64,000 bases of DNA from JAJFIE01 sp964344255 (GTDB taxonomy: Bacteria; Pseudomonadota; Alphaproteobacteria; Rhodospirillales; Casp-alpha2). The position numbers were made by a program, and so were the translations under genes. Shown piece by piece: positions 43,381-51,411 of the stretch. Every line of letters begins with the position of its first letter. Positions within the stretch are counted from its first letter, which is position 1. Location of the stretch: NCBI GenBank assembly GCA_964344255.1, contig CAYFMQ010000001.1:806001-870000 (forward strand), given 5' to 3'. Below the pieces are notes generated by a model. It ran no database searches. It worked only from the letters and a program-made list of their open reading frames with translations, and was not told the origin of the DNA.

Positions 43381-43745
43381 TGCACGACCTAATCAATAAG
43401 ATTCTAGAATCTATAGAAAAATTTGTTGTTGTAGTAGTAGGCCTAGAATCGGGGATTATTTTTCGTCCACAACTTTATTCAATATGTATTTGTCTTCATA
43501 TTGGAAATGCCGAGTTTGCGAATAACTTAGTGGAATAATTTTTTATCCTTATTGTTATTATTAGAGAATTATGGAAATTGAAAAATATGAATTATGGGGA
43601 ACAATTTATTTCTGATATTTGTTGATGAAAGTTATTTGGACTGTGAATCGATTCTTTAACGAGTCTATAGCTTGACGAAATTTGTTAAAGCGAGCGGGTA
43701 AAAATAAATAATTTTTAGTGACCGACAATTTATCCCCAACTTATC
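43381..43745. other. Putative chromosome replication origin (hemE-ppsR intergenic region)
   Basis: This gap of about 400 bases is strongly AT-rich and has no gene. Six GANTC sites lie at 43400, 43407, 43446, 43645, 43650 and 43661. Two are arranged as the 12-base palindrome GATTCTAGAATC and two as the 10-base palindrome GAATCGATTC. GANTCTATAG recurs at 43407 and 43661, and CTAGAATC at 43404 and 43443. TTATCCCCA (43730-43738) is one mismatch from the DnaA box TTATCCACA; TCGTCCACA (43463) has two. AAAATAAATAATTTTT (43701-43716) could be the unwinding element. In Caulobacter the origin lies in the same hemE to duf299 (ppsR) gap. Assignment rests on synteny and these motifs; few DnaA boxes match well. 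Confidence 0.75.
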
Positions 43746-43773
43746 AAACCTGATATTGAAAGAGTTATACCCC

Positions 43774-44592
43774 GTGCGAACCATACATCTTCATCTAGTT
43801 TCAGATTCCACGGGTGAAACAGTCAGTCACGTTGCCCGAGCGTCACTGGTTCAATTCGATGACGTTCAGGTTGAAGAACACCTCTGGTCGATGGTCCGTT
43901 CGGAGCGCCAAGTAACGGACATTATTGAGCATATAAAAGAGAAACCGGGTTTTGTACTTTACACCGTTGTTGATTCTGTTGTTCAGGCAGCTCTGGAAAC
44001 GGGTTGCCGTGACCTGCAGATACCTTGTGTTTCCGTTCTACAACCGATCGTAAACACTCTCCGGAGTTTTCTTGGGCAGGAAGTCCATGCACGCCCCGGT
44101 GGGCAACATGTTCTTGATGCAGAATACTTCAGTAGAATTGCGGCAATGGACTATGTTCTTAGCCATGATGATGGCCAATCTGCACAAACTCTGAATGACG
44201 CGGATGTCATCCTGGTCGGGGTTTCCAGGACATCGAAGACGCCAACTTGTATTTATCTTGGTAATCGGGGCATCAGGGCAGCAAACATTCCCATGGTTCC
44301 AGGTGCAGAATTGCCGTCTGAACTTTTCGAAGCGGACAATCCGTTAATTATCGGGCTGACTAAGGACCCGAAACGGCTAGTGGAAATCCGGAAGCAGAGA
44401 ATGAAAATTCTCAACCAGCACCACGATACGGATTACGTTGATTTTGAAATGGTTACCAAAGAGATAAACGACGCCCAACGGCTTTTTGCCCGGGAGAAAT
44501 GGCCGACGATCAATGTGTCCAGAAAATCGATTGAAGAGACGGCGGCAACGATTATTCAGCTTCACCTGCGCCGCCAGGAAGGCGAAAACTGA
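43774..44592 (+). CDS. ppsR: Pyruvate phosphate dikinase/PEP synthase regulatory protein (kinase-pyrophosphorylase)
   Basis: DUF299 bifunctional enzyme that phosphorylates PEP synthase or pyruvate phosphate dikinase on threonine with ADP and removes the phosphate with Pi. The P-loop-like GVSRTSKTPT lies near residue 150. The conserved opening HLHLVSDSTGETVSHVARA suggests the GTG at 43774; a TTG at 43756 is also in frame and gives 278 residues. First rightward gene after the putative origin, followed by maf with a 14-base gap. Confidence 0.92.
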   Translation: MRTIHLHLVSDSTGETVSHVARASLVQFDDVQVEEHLWSMVRSERQVTDIIEHIKEKPGFVLYTVVDSVVQAALETGCRDLQIPCVSVLQPIVNTLRSFLGQEVHARPGGQHVLDAEYFSRIAAMDYVLSHDDGQSAQTLNDADVILVGVSRTSKTPTCIYLGNRGIRAANIPMVPGAELPSELFEADNPLIIGLTKDPKRLVEIRKQRMKILNQHHDTDYVDFEMVTKEINDAQRLFAREKWPTINVSRKSIEETAATIIQLHLRRQEGEN

Positions 44593-44606
44593 AACAGCAG
44601 GAACGA

Positions 44607-45185
44607 TTGGTGCTGGCATCGGCCAGCACATCAAGGCGCGAAATTCTTGAAAAAGCCGGACTGGATTTCATCGTCGATCCGGCTCACGTCGATGAGGCAT
44701 TTTTCAAGAAAAACAATCCCGGCCTTTCACCCCGACAACTGGCGGAAGAACTATCCGTTCTGAAGGCGCAAGCGGTAACGAAGCGCCACCCGGAATTGAT
44801 CGTCATTGGCGCGGACCAGACCCTGGAATGTGATGGTCAGTCTTTTGACAAACCACCAACGATGGATGTTGCAAAAGAAAATCTGATCAGCTTACGAGGG
44901 AAAACCCATACCCTTAACAGTGCCGTCTGCCTTGCCCGGGACGGTGAAATACTCTGGTCTCTGGTCGATACGGCGCATATGACCATGCGTGATTTCGGCG
45001 ATACCTTTCTGGAAGAATATCTCGATAAATCGGAGGAAACAGTACTGACCTCGGTCGGGTGTTACCGGCTGGAAGGTTTGGGTATACATCTGTTCTCCAG
45101 AATTGAAGGCGATTTCTTCACAATACTGGGACTACCGTTACTGCAGGTACTATCATTTCTGCGCGACAACAAAATTCTTCATTGA
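44607..45185 (+). CDS. Maf family nucleotide pyrophosphatase
   Basis: Hydrolyses non-canonical or methylated nucleoside triphosphates and is linked to arrest of septum formation. 192 residues. LVLASASTSRREILEKAGL is the family start, then HPELIVIGADQTLECDGQSFDKP and GCYRLEGLGIHLFSRIEGDF. The family LVLASASxSR start falls at a TTG (44607) or GTG (44610); no ATG fits. Lies in the conserved ppsR-maf-aroE-coaE-dnaQ order. Confidence 0.9.
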   Translation: MVLASASTSRREILEKAGLDFIVDPAHVDEAFFKKNNPGLSPRQLAEELSVLKAQAVTKRHPELIVIGADQTLECDGQSFDKPPTMDVAKENLISLRGKTHTLNSAVCLARDGEILWSLVDTAHMTMRDFGDTFLEEYLDKSEETVLTSVGCYRLEGLGIHLFSRIEGDFFTILGLPLLQVLSFLRDNKILH

Positions 45186-45243
45186 CCAGGACAAGCCGTA
45201 CGCGGCAATTTCAATTCCGACAACATGACAAAAGGCGTGAGCC

Positions 45244-46095
45244 ATGAAAACGATTAGCGGAAAAGCCCGGCTCGCGGGCGTAATGGGATGGCCTGTCGGC
45301 CATTCACTTTCGCCACGATTGCATGGTTACTGGCTACAAACCCTTGGTATTGATGGCGCATATGTTCCATTAGCAGTTGCGCCGGAAAATGTGCCTGACG
45401 CCATTGCAACATTATCCAGGATCGGATTCAGGGGCTTCAATGTGACGGTGCCTCATAAAGAAATGGCCCTTCAGTGTGTCGATGAAGTCGATGGCCTTGC
45501 AACCCGGATCGGCGCCGTGAACACGGTCATTTTCAATGAAGACGGGAAGAGCCTCGGTACGAATACGGACGGCTATGGTTTCATCGAGAACCTTCATCAG
45601 CACGCACCCGGTCATGACCTATCAGGCGGACCGGCCGTTGTTCTAGGTTCCGGCGGAGCGGCAAGGGCGATTATTGTCGCCCTGATGGATGCGGGCGTAC
45701 GTGAAATCCGCGTAACTAACCGTACACAGGAGCGCGCGGAAACTCTGATCGAAGAATTAAAAGCCTCTGATGTCTGCAGTGTGGCCCCATGGGAGCAACG
45801 GCACGCCATACTGGGTGGTGCAGCCCTGCTGGTTAATACAACAACCCTGGGCATGAGCGGGCAGTCTCCTCTGGAAATCGACCTGCAGGCCCTGCCCGTT
45901 GACGCCTGTGTCACGGATATCGTGTACGCTCCCCTTGAAACGCGACTGCTTTCAGAAGCCCGCTCACGTGGGAATATGGTTGTTGATGGACTGGGGATGC
46001 TTCTGCATCAGGCACGCCCGGGCTTCAAGGCGTGGTTTGGGAAAGACCCGGAGGTCAACGAGGCCCTCCGCACCCATGTTCTAGAGGGAGCATGA
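45244..46095 (+). CDS. aroE: Shikimate dehydrogenase
   Basis: NADPH-dependent reduction of 3-dehydroshikimate, step four of chorismate synthesis. 283 residues. Substrate site GWPVGHSLSPRLHGYW near residue 15, catalytic lysine in NVTVPHKEMAL, NTDGYGFIENL, and the nucleotide motif VVLGSGGAARAIIVAL near residue 135. The stop overlaps the coaE start. Confidence 0.96.
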   Translation: MKTISGKARLAGVMGWPVGHSLSPRLHGYWLQTLGIDGAYVPLAVAPENVPDAIATLSRIGFRGFNVTVPHKEMALQCVDEVDGLATRIGAVNTVIFNEDGKSLGTNTDGYGFIENLHQHAPGHDLSGGPAVVLGSGGAARAIIVALMDAGVREIRVTNRTQERAETLIEELKASDVCSVAPWEQRHAILGGAALLVNTTTLGMSGQSPLEIDLQALPVDACVTDIVYAPLETRLLSEARSRGNMVVDGLGMLLHQARPGFKAWFGKDPEVNEALRTHVLEGA

Positions 46096-46727
46096 TGTTC
46101 GTTCTTGGCCTGACCGGTTCAATTGGAATGGGAAAATCTACGGCTGCAGAGGCTTTTCGCCGCTTAGGCGTGCCGGTTCATGACGCCGACAGTGTGGTCC
46201 ATCGGCTCATGTCCCGGGGCGGCAAGGCCGTAGGAGAGATCGAAAAACAGTTTCCCGAAAGCATTGTTGACCGGACCGTTGACCGCCAGGTTTTAGGCCG
46301 GCAGGTTTTCGGAAATGATCAGGCCCTTAAGGCCCTGGAGGATATCCTCCACCCCCTGGTCCGGGAGGAAGAGGGTCGGTTTCTCAAAAAACATGCCGTG
46401 ATGAGGGCGCCAATGGTTGTGCTGGACATTCCCTTGTTGTTTGAGGCGGGCGCTGAGGCAAGGTGTGACGCTGTTGCAGTGGTGACGGCGCCCCCTTTTA
46501 TACAACGCCAACGGGTTCTGTCTCGCCCCGGCATGACGGAAGAAAGGCTGGACTCCATTTTGGCTAAGCAGATGCCGGACGAAGAAAAACGCCTACGGGC
46601 CGATTTTATTATACAGACAGGACAAAGCCGCGCTGATGCCTTGCGTTGCATCAAGGAAATCGTCAGAGTGATCAAGGGCAAGAAAAAAGCCAAAGAAACA
46701 CAAACCAGTGGACGAGAAGATGATTGA
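46092..46727 (+). CDS. coaE: Dephospho-CoA kinase
   Basis: Last step of coenzyme A synthesis. 211 residues from ATG 46092, which overlaps the aroE stop; the longer frame starting upstream is antisense-like junk. P-loop GLTGSIGMGKSTAAEAFRRLG at the N-terminus, HDADSVVHRL, LDIPLLFEAG and RADFIIQTG are as expected. The C-terminus is Lys/Glu-rich and overlaps the dnaQ start by 20 bases. Confidence 0.94.
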   Translation: MMFVLGLTGSIGMGKSTAAEAFRRLGVPVHDADSVVHRLMSRGGKAVGEIEKQFPESIVDRTVDRQVLGRQVFGNDQALKALEDILHPLVREEEGRFLKKHAVMRAPMVVLDIPLLFEAGAEARCDAVAVVTAPPFIQRQRVLSRPGMTEERLDSILAKQMPDEEKRLRADFIIQTGQSRADALRCIKEIVRVIKGKKKAKETQTSGREDD

Positions 46728-47394
46728 AGTCGTTCTTGATACGGAAACAACCGGCCTTGATCCGTCATCCGGGCACCGCATCGTAGAAATAGGGTGTGTC
46801 GAACTTGAAAATCACCTGCCGACGGGGCGAACCTATCATCAGTACATCAATCCGGAACGAGACATGCCGGAAGAGGCCCTGGCGGTTCACGGTCTGACGG
46901 AAGATTTTTTGAAAGATCATCCGGTCTTTGCCGAAATCGCCGACTCTTTTCTTGATTTCATCGGTGACGGCAGACTCGTTATTCACAATGCCGATTTCGA
47001 CATGGGCTTCATCAACGCTGAACTGTCGGCTTGCAACAAGGAAGCGTTAGACCGCGATCGTGCTATTGATACCGTTGCTATGGCCCGCAGAAAGTTTCCC
47101 GGGGCGCGGGCAAACCTCGATGCGCTCTGCCAACGGTTTGGTATCGACAACTCAAATCGGGAACTTCATGGCGCACTGAAGGATTCTTATTTACTTGCAG
47201 ATGTTTATCTTGAACTCATCGGCGGCCGTCAGCAGGATCTCGGGCTTCAGAAAGACGCGGCTTTACCTGTAACGGCCGAACAGACCGGCGACAGACAGTT
47301 CCGCGAGCCGAGAGCGCATGAGCCAACACCGGAGGAGGTTTCCAATCACAGAAAGTTCATGGAACAGATTGAAAACAACCTCTGGTATGACTAA
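46708..47394 (+). CDS. dnaQ: DNA polymerase III subunit epsilon (3'-5' proofreading exonuclease)
   Basis: DEDDh exonuclease of the replicase core. 228 residues from GTG 46708 or slightly fewer from ATG 46720. Exo I LDTETTGLDPSSGHRIVEIG, Exo II LVIHNADFDMGFINAEL and Exo III ELHGALKDSYLLADVYLEL with catalytic His and Asp. Overlaps coaE at its start and the convergent secB by 4 bases at its end. Confidence 0.95.
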   Translation: MDEKMIEVVLDTETTGLDPSSGHRIVEIGCVELENHLPTGRTYHQYINPERDMPEEALAVHGLTEDFLKDHPVFAEIADSFLDFIGDGRLVIHNADFDMGFINAELSACNKEALDRDRAIDTVAMARRKFPGARANLDALCQRFGIDNSNRELHGALKDSYLLADVYLELIGGRQQDLGLQKDAALPVTAEQTGDRQFREPRAHEPTPEEVSNHRKFMEQIENNLWYD

Positions 47395-47882
47395 TCGGTT
47401 TCTCCCCCGGCGCTTTCTTCTCCCATTCCCCTTTGATACATGTCCACAAAATCGAGCGGACTGAGCATCAGGGGCGGGAAACCGCCATCACGACTGACAT
47501 CGGCAATAATATTTCTGGCAAAAGGAAACAGAAGACGGGGGCACTCAATCAGCAGGAGCGGTTTCAGGCCCGCTTCATCCGCATTGATGCCGAAAAGTCC
47601 CGCATATGAAAGCTCCAGAATAAAGGCGTTTGTATCACCGGCCTTACACTCTGCATTGATGTAAAGAATAACCTCATAGGTATTCTCCTGCAGATGATTG
47701 GCGCGGACATCGACGTTTATCTGAATATCCGGAGCGCTGCCTTGCAGCTTTGAAAAAATCGCCGGCGTCGAGGGTGCCTCGAATGACAGATCCTTGATGT
47801 ACTGTGCGCCTATCGTAATGGGCGGAACAAGGCCCTCTGCTGCGGACTCTTCGGAGTTCGGAACTTCACTATCAGCCGTCAT
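47391..47882 (-). CDS. secB: Protein-export chaperone SecB
   Basis: Tetrameric chaperone that keeps preproteins unfolded and hands them to SecA. 163 residues. ITIGAQYIKDLSFEAPSTPA, YEVILYINAECKAG, LELSYAGLFGI and the C-terminal CPRLLFPFARNIIADVSRDGGFPP stretch are all SecB signatures. Convergent with dnaQ. The 125-base gap upstream holds its promoter region, with no motif I could fix. Confidence 0.96.
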   Translation of the reverse strand: MTADSEVPNSEESAAEGLVPPITIGAQYIKDLSFEAPSTPAIFSKLQGSAPDIQINVDVRANHLQENTYEVILYINAECKAGDTNAFILELSYAGLFGINADEAGLKPLLLIECPRLLFPFARNIIADVSRDGGFPPLMLSPLDFVDMYQRGMGEESAGGETD

Positions 47883-48007
47883 CTTGATTGCCTCTCATCT
47901 CTGGCATAGTTTTTCAACGTACAAACGCACACCCAAAATCGGTGAGTTTCGCGCAGTTGGCTATCACGGAATTAGGAATAGAACAACCGCTGAGGGACGG
48001 GAGCCCC

Positions 48008-48493
48008 TCAGCCCTGCTGTCCAGGAAGCTTTGGCCTGTCTTTATCCCCGTCCTCGTGGCGTTGCGTCACATCTTCGTATTCACCGTCAATTACACCGTT
48101 TTCCCGCATCGAGCTTGTGGATGTTCTCGCATGACCGGCGTGGATGAAGTGTTTGGCGATCTGGACGGCTATCAGGCGCCTGAAAGGCGTAACAAGCAAA
48201 GCGAAGCCTGCTCCATCAGTTATAAAGCCCGGCGTGAGCAATAAGGCGCCGGCAATGAGCAGACAAACGCCATCGAACATTTCCCCCACCGGCACGTCAC
48301 CTCTCTCGAGGCTTTCCTGGACACGCCGAATGACGCCCAAACCCTGAATTCTGAGAAATGCCGTACCGATAATAGCGGTTAATACTATGGCGCCCAGCGT
48401 CGGCCATAGTCCGATGGCCTCCCCTGCCTGTATGAAAACGGCTATTTCCGCTATGGGAACGGCAATCATAATCAACAGTAAAATGAAGCCCAT
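48008..48493 (-). CDS. fxsA: FxsA family membrane protein
   Basis: Small cytoplasmic membrane protein of 161 residues. E. coli FxsA relieves phage exclusion by F plasmid PifA when over-produced; its normal role is unknown. Helices near residues 5-22 and 28-50 precede the conserved EIAVFIQAGEAIGLWPTLGAI and the GALLLTPGFITDGAGFALLVTPFRR stretch. Divergent from the Tim44-like gene across 178 bases; a TTGACA at 48578-48583 may be a -35 element for that gene. Confidence 0.9.
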   Translation of the reverse strand: MGFILLLIMIAVPIAEIAVFIQAGEAIGLWPTLGAIVLTAIIGTAFLRIQGLGVIRRVQESLERGDVPVGEMFDGVCLLIAGALLLTPGFITDGAGFALLVTPFRRLIAVQIAKHFIHAGHARTSTSSMRENGVIDGEYEDVTQRHEDGDKDRPKLPGQQG

Positions 48494-48671
48494 GCTTGCC
48501 CTTTGTCTCTGATCTGCTTATCTAGCGAGGGTAGGAAGTTGCGGGAAAGGTTTCTGTTTTCGTCTTCTGTTCCTTTTTTGACAACGGAGACAAAAACATG
48601 ATCTGGTTGTTTAGTCCAGAAATCCTGCCCTGGTCCAGTTATTGACGTGTAACGGAGAAGATAAAAGTACG

Positions 48672-49382
48672 ATGGGAGACGGTTTCCAGTTTATAGACAT
48701 CATATTGTTCGCAATGATTGCGGCCTTTCTGATTTTCCGTTTGCGCAATGTGCTTGGCCGCCGTGATGGTCATGAGGGCGGATTCCATGACCACCTGAAG
48801 CCGGACGAAAAGAAACGTAATGCCGATGAAGAGTTGGACGATGAGGATAACATTGTTCATCTGACCGACCGAGGACAGGATGACGACGGGTCACCTTTCG
48901 AGGGAGAAGAAGCGATTGCTTCGGATGACCCGTTGTCTGCCGGACTTAAATCCATAAAAAGCGCCGACCCCTCCTTTGTTCAGGAGGAATTTCTTGATGG
49001 CGCTGCAATGGCGTTCGAAATGATTTTAAATGCTTATGCATCGGGCGACACTTCCGTGCTAAAAAACCTGCTGAGTCCGGAAGTCTATGGTAACTTCACC
49101 CAGGCGATCCGTGACCGGGAACAGGCCGGAGAAGTGCTGGAGGACACGCTCGTTAATATTAAAAGCACTGAAATCGTTGAGGCTTATATGGAAGCTCAAC
49201 ATGCAACGGTGACAGTCAAATTTATAAGTGAACAGGTGAATGTCACACGGGATGAAAGCGGCGACGTTGTTGATGGAAATCCGAATGCGATTATCACGGT
49301 TACAGATTTCTGGACCTTTGCGCGCGACACTCGTTCAAGGAACCCGAACTGGACACTGGTTGCAACCCGCAGCCTGGATTGA
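48672..49382 (+). CDS. Tim44-like domain membrane protein (TimA-type)
   Basis: 236 residues from ATG 48672, with GGAGAAG 11 bases upstream. One N-terminal helix (about residues 6-24, FQFIDIILFAMIAAFLIFRL), then an acidic Asp/Glu-rich stretch (about 30-90) and a C-terminal Tim44 domain (DPSFVQEEFLDGAAMAFEMI, YGNFTQAIRDRE). Related alphaproteobacterial proteins were described as inner-membrane Tim44 ancestors of unknown transport role. Its end overlaps the probable start of mltA. Confidence 0.9.
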   Translation: MGDGFQFIDIILFAMIAAFLIFRLRNVLGRRDGHEGGFHDHLKPDEKKRNADEELDDEDNIVHLTDRGQDDDGSPFEGEEAIASDDPLSAGLKSIKSADPSFVQEEFLDGAAMAFEMILNAYASGDTSVLKNLLSPEVYGNFTQAIRDREQAGEVLEDTLVNIKSTEIVEAYMEAQHATVTVKFISEQVNVTRDESGDVVDGNPNAIITVTDFWTFARDTRSRNPNWTLVATRSLD

Positions 49383-50613
49383 TGCCCCCTTTCTCAAGGC
49401 GGGGATAAGTGCTTTTTTTATAATACTGCTCTCGGCTTGTTCACAGGGCATGTTCAAGCTTCCCTCTACAGTACCTGCCGAACCGCCGACAGAGGCTTAC
49501 TCTGCCGGGGACAGGATAGATTTTAAGCCACTGCCCTTTGCTGTTCTTCCAGGATGGGAAAACAGTGATCTGGTTGGGGTGATGCCGACTTTTCTTCGGT
49601 CCTGTGAGTGGATTGCCCGCCGGCCCGCCGGCCCTCTTTTAGGCAACACGCCTGAGTTCGGGACCGTGGCCGAGTGGAATGCAATTTGTGAGGATGCGCG
49701 TCATGCGGCCTTAAGAAGCGAAAGGGCGCTCAGGTATTTTTTTGAAACCCGTTTTGAACCTTTCCTCATATCGAACAGGGGCGATTCGACAGGTCTCTTT
49801 ACGGGCTATTATGAAGCGGAATTGCGGGGCTCATGGCAGCCCAACAGCCGGTATTCCGTGCCGATTTATGCACGCCCTAATGACCTGATTTCTGTTGATC
49901 TGGGCAAATTCCGCGCCGAGTGGGCAGGGGAGAGTATAGCCGGGCGGATTGAGGGCAACAGCTTTAATCCCTATCCCAGCCGGGCGGACATAAACAATGG
50001 CGCTCTTAGCGGACGGCAACTGGAGGTCTTGTGGGTCGATAGCCATGTCGACGCCTTTTTCCTACACATACAGGGATCAGGGCGCGTGCTTATGGACAAT
50101 GGCGGATATGTGCGTCTTGGTTATGCTGGCCGTAACGGCCAGCGCTACGTCGCCGTTGGGCGTGAGCTGATCGCCGCCGGAATTATCCCGCAGGAAGACG
50201 TTTCCATGCAAACGATCCGGGCGTGGATGGAGGCTAATCCCGTAGCAGCGATGGCGTTGATGAACAAAAATCCATCCTACGTTTTCTTCCGCATTATGGA
50301 GGAGTCAGCCCCGGTTGGCGCACAGGGTATTCCGCTTACGCCCGGCCGGAGCCTGGCTGTCGACAACAGCTTTATCCCTTATGGCGTGCTTCTTTGGCTC
50401 GATACCCTGGACCCGAGAGATCCGAAACGCGACATGCCTTTACAACGTCTCGTCATCGCGCAGGACACAGGCAGCGCTATCAGAGGACCTGTACGTGGCG
50501 ATTTGTTTTGGGGCTTCGGCAATGAGGCAGCCCTGGCGGCTGGCGGCATGAAAGAGGATGGGGAGTATTATGCCCTGTTGCCCCGCCGTACCGACTTATC
50601 CACTGGAGAATGA
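49360..50613 (+). CDS. mltA: Membrane-bound lytic murein transglycosylase A
   Basis: Outer-membrane lipoprotein that cleaves peptidoglycan to 1,6-anhydro muropeptides. MltA beta-barrel motifs: TGLFTGYYEAELRGSW, HIQGSGRVLMDNGG, YRF-like YVAVGRELI, and the catalytic aspartate region IAQDTGSAIRGPVRGD. The signal peptide is visible (AFFIILLSACS, lipobox LSAC with Cys27), but no ATG or GTG lies just before it. The TTG at 49360 is the only near start in frame, inside the end of the Tim44 gene. Longer starts from 49240 lie fully antisense to sense of that gene and look unlike a signal. Stop overlaps lutA (ATGA). Confidence 0.85.
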   Translation: MQPAAWIDAPFLKAGISAFFIILLSACSQGMFKLPSTVPAEPPTEAYSAGDRIDFKPLPFAVLPGWENSDLVGVMPTFLRSCEWIARRPAGPLLGNTPEFGTVAEWNAICEDARHAALRSERALRYFFETRFEPFLISNRGDSTGLFTGYYEAELRGSWQPNSRYSVPIYARPNDLISVDLGKFRAEWAGESIAGRIEGNSFNPYPSRADINNGALSGRQLEVLWVDSHVDAFFLHIQGSGRVLMDNGGYVRLGYAGRNGQRYVAVGRELIAAGIIPQEDVSMQTIRAWMEANPVAAMALMNKNPSYVFFRIMEESAPVGAQGIPLTPGRSLAVDNSFIPYGVLLWLDTLDPRDPKRDMPLQRLVIAQDTGSAIRGPVRGDLFWGFGNEAALAAGGMKEDGEYYALLPRRTDLSTGE

Positions 50614-51407
50614 GGCCTGTGATGGGCGCGCCCGTAAGTTCGTCACCACCCCATGTGGCCCTGTTTGTAACGTGTCTTGTCGATCTCATGCGCCCTTCGG
50701 TGGGCTTCGCCTCTGTCAGTCTGTTGGAGGGCGCCGGTTGCCGGGTATCCGTGCCGCCGTCACAAACCTGTTGCGGACAACCGGCTTATAACTCCGGCGA
50801 CCAGAAGGACGCATGCGATATCGCCCGCCAGACAATTCAGGCGCTGGAAGGTTTCGATTATGTCGTTGTTCCTTCGGGATCCTGTGCCGGCATGATCAAG
50901 AAGCATTATCCCAACCTGTTCACGGACGATCCGGCCATGGCCGAACGCGCAAGCAGCGTAGCCGGGAAAACCTGGGAGCTGACGTCGTTCCTTGTTGATG
51001 TCATGCAGTATCAACCCAAGGGCGCGGTATTCGACCAACCTGTTACCTATCACGACTCTTGCTCCGGCCTTCGTGAGCTTGGCGTCAAGGATCAGCCAAG
51101 ATCCTTGCTGGAAGATGTTGAAGGGATATCGCTAATAGAGGCCGAACAGGCAGAGACCTGTTGCGGTTTCGGGGGCCTGTTTTGCGTGAAATACCCGGAA
51201 ATATCCGGTGCCATGGTCGATAAAAAACTCGACGACGCCGTTTCCACAGGCGCGCTCACCTTGTTGGGTGGCGACCTGGGGTGCCTCATGAACATAGCCG
51301 GGCGGGCTCGAAGGCGGGGCATGCAGATCGACGCCTGGCATATAGCCGAGGTTCTGGCGGGCACGGCCGATAAGGACGGCCCGATCGGTGGCGAGGCTGG
51401 GGATTGA
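50610..51407 (+). CDS. lutA: (Fe-S)-binding protein of lactate oxidation, LutA/LldE-like
   Basis: First of three genes for an iron-sulfur L-lactate oxidation complex (LutABC, LldEFG). 265 residues with two CCG domains: QTCCGQPAYNSGDQ and ETCCGFGGLF, plus further cysteines in SGSCAGM and YHDSCSGLRELG. The first few residues differ among relatives; starts at 50610 or the ATG at 50622. Coupled to mltA by a 4-base overlap, and lutB follows after 4 bases. Confidence 0.93.
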   Translation: MRPVMGAPVSSSPPHVALFVTCLVDLMRPSVGFASVSLLEGAGCRVSVPPSQTCCGQPAYNSGDQKDACDIARQTIQALEGFDYVVVPSGSCAGMIKKHYPNLFTDDPAMAERASSVAGKTWELTSFLVDVMQYQPKGAVFDQPVTYHDSCSGLRELGVKDQPRSLLEDVEGISLIEAEQAETCCGFGGLFCVKYPEISGAMVDKKLDDAVSTGALTLLGGDLGCLMNIAGRARRRGMQIDAWHIAEVLAGTADKDGPIGGEAGD

Positions 51408-51411
51408 ATTG

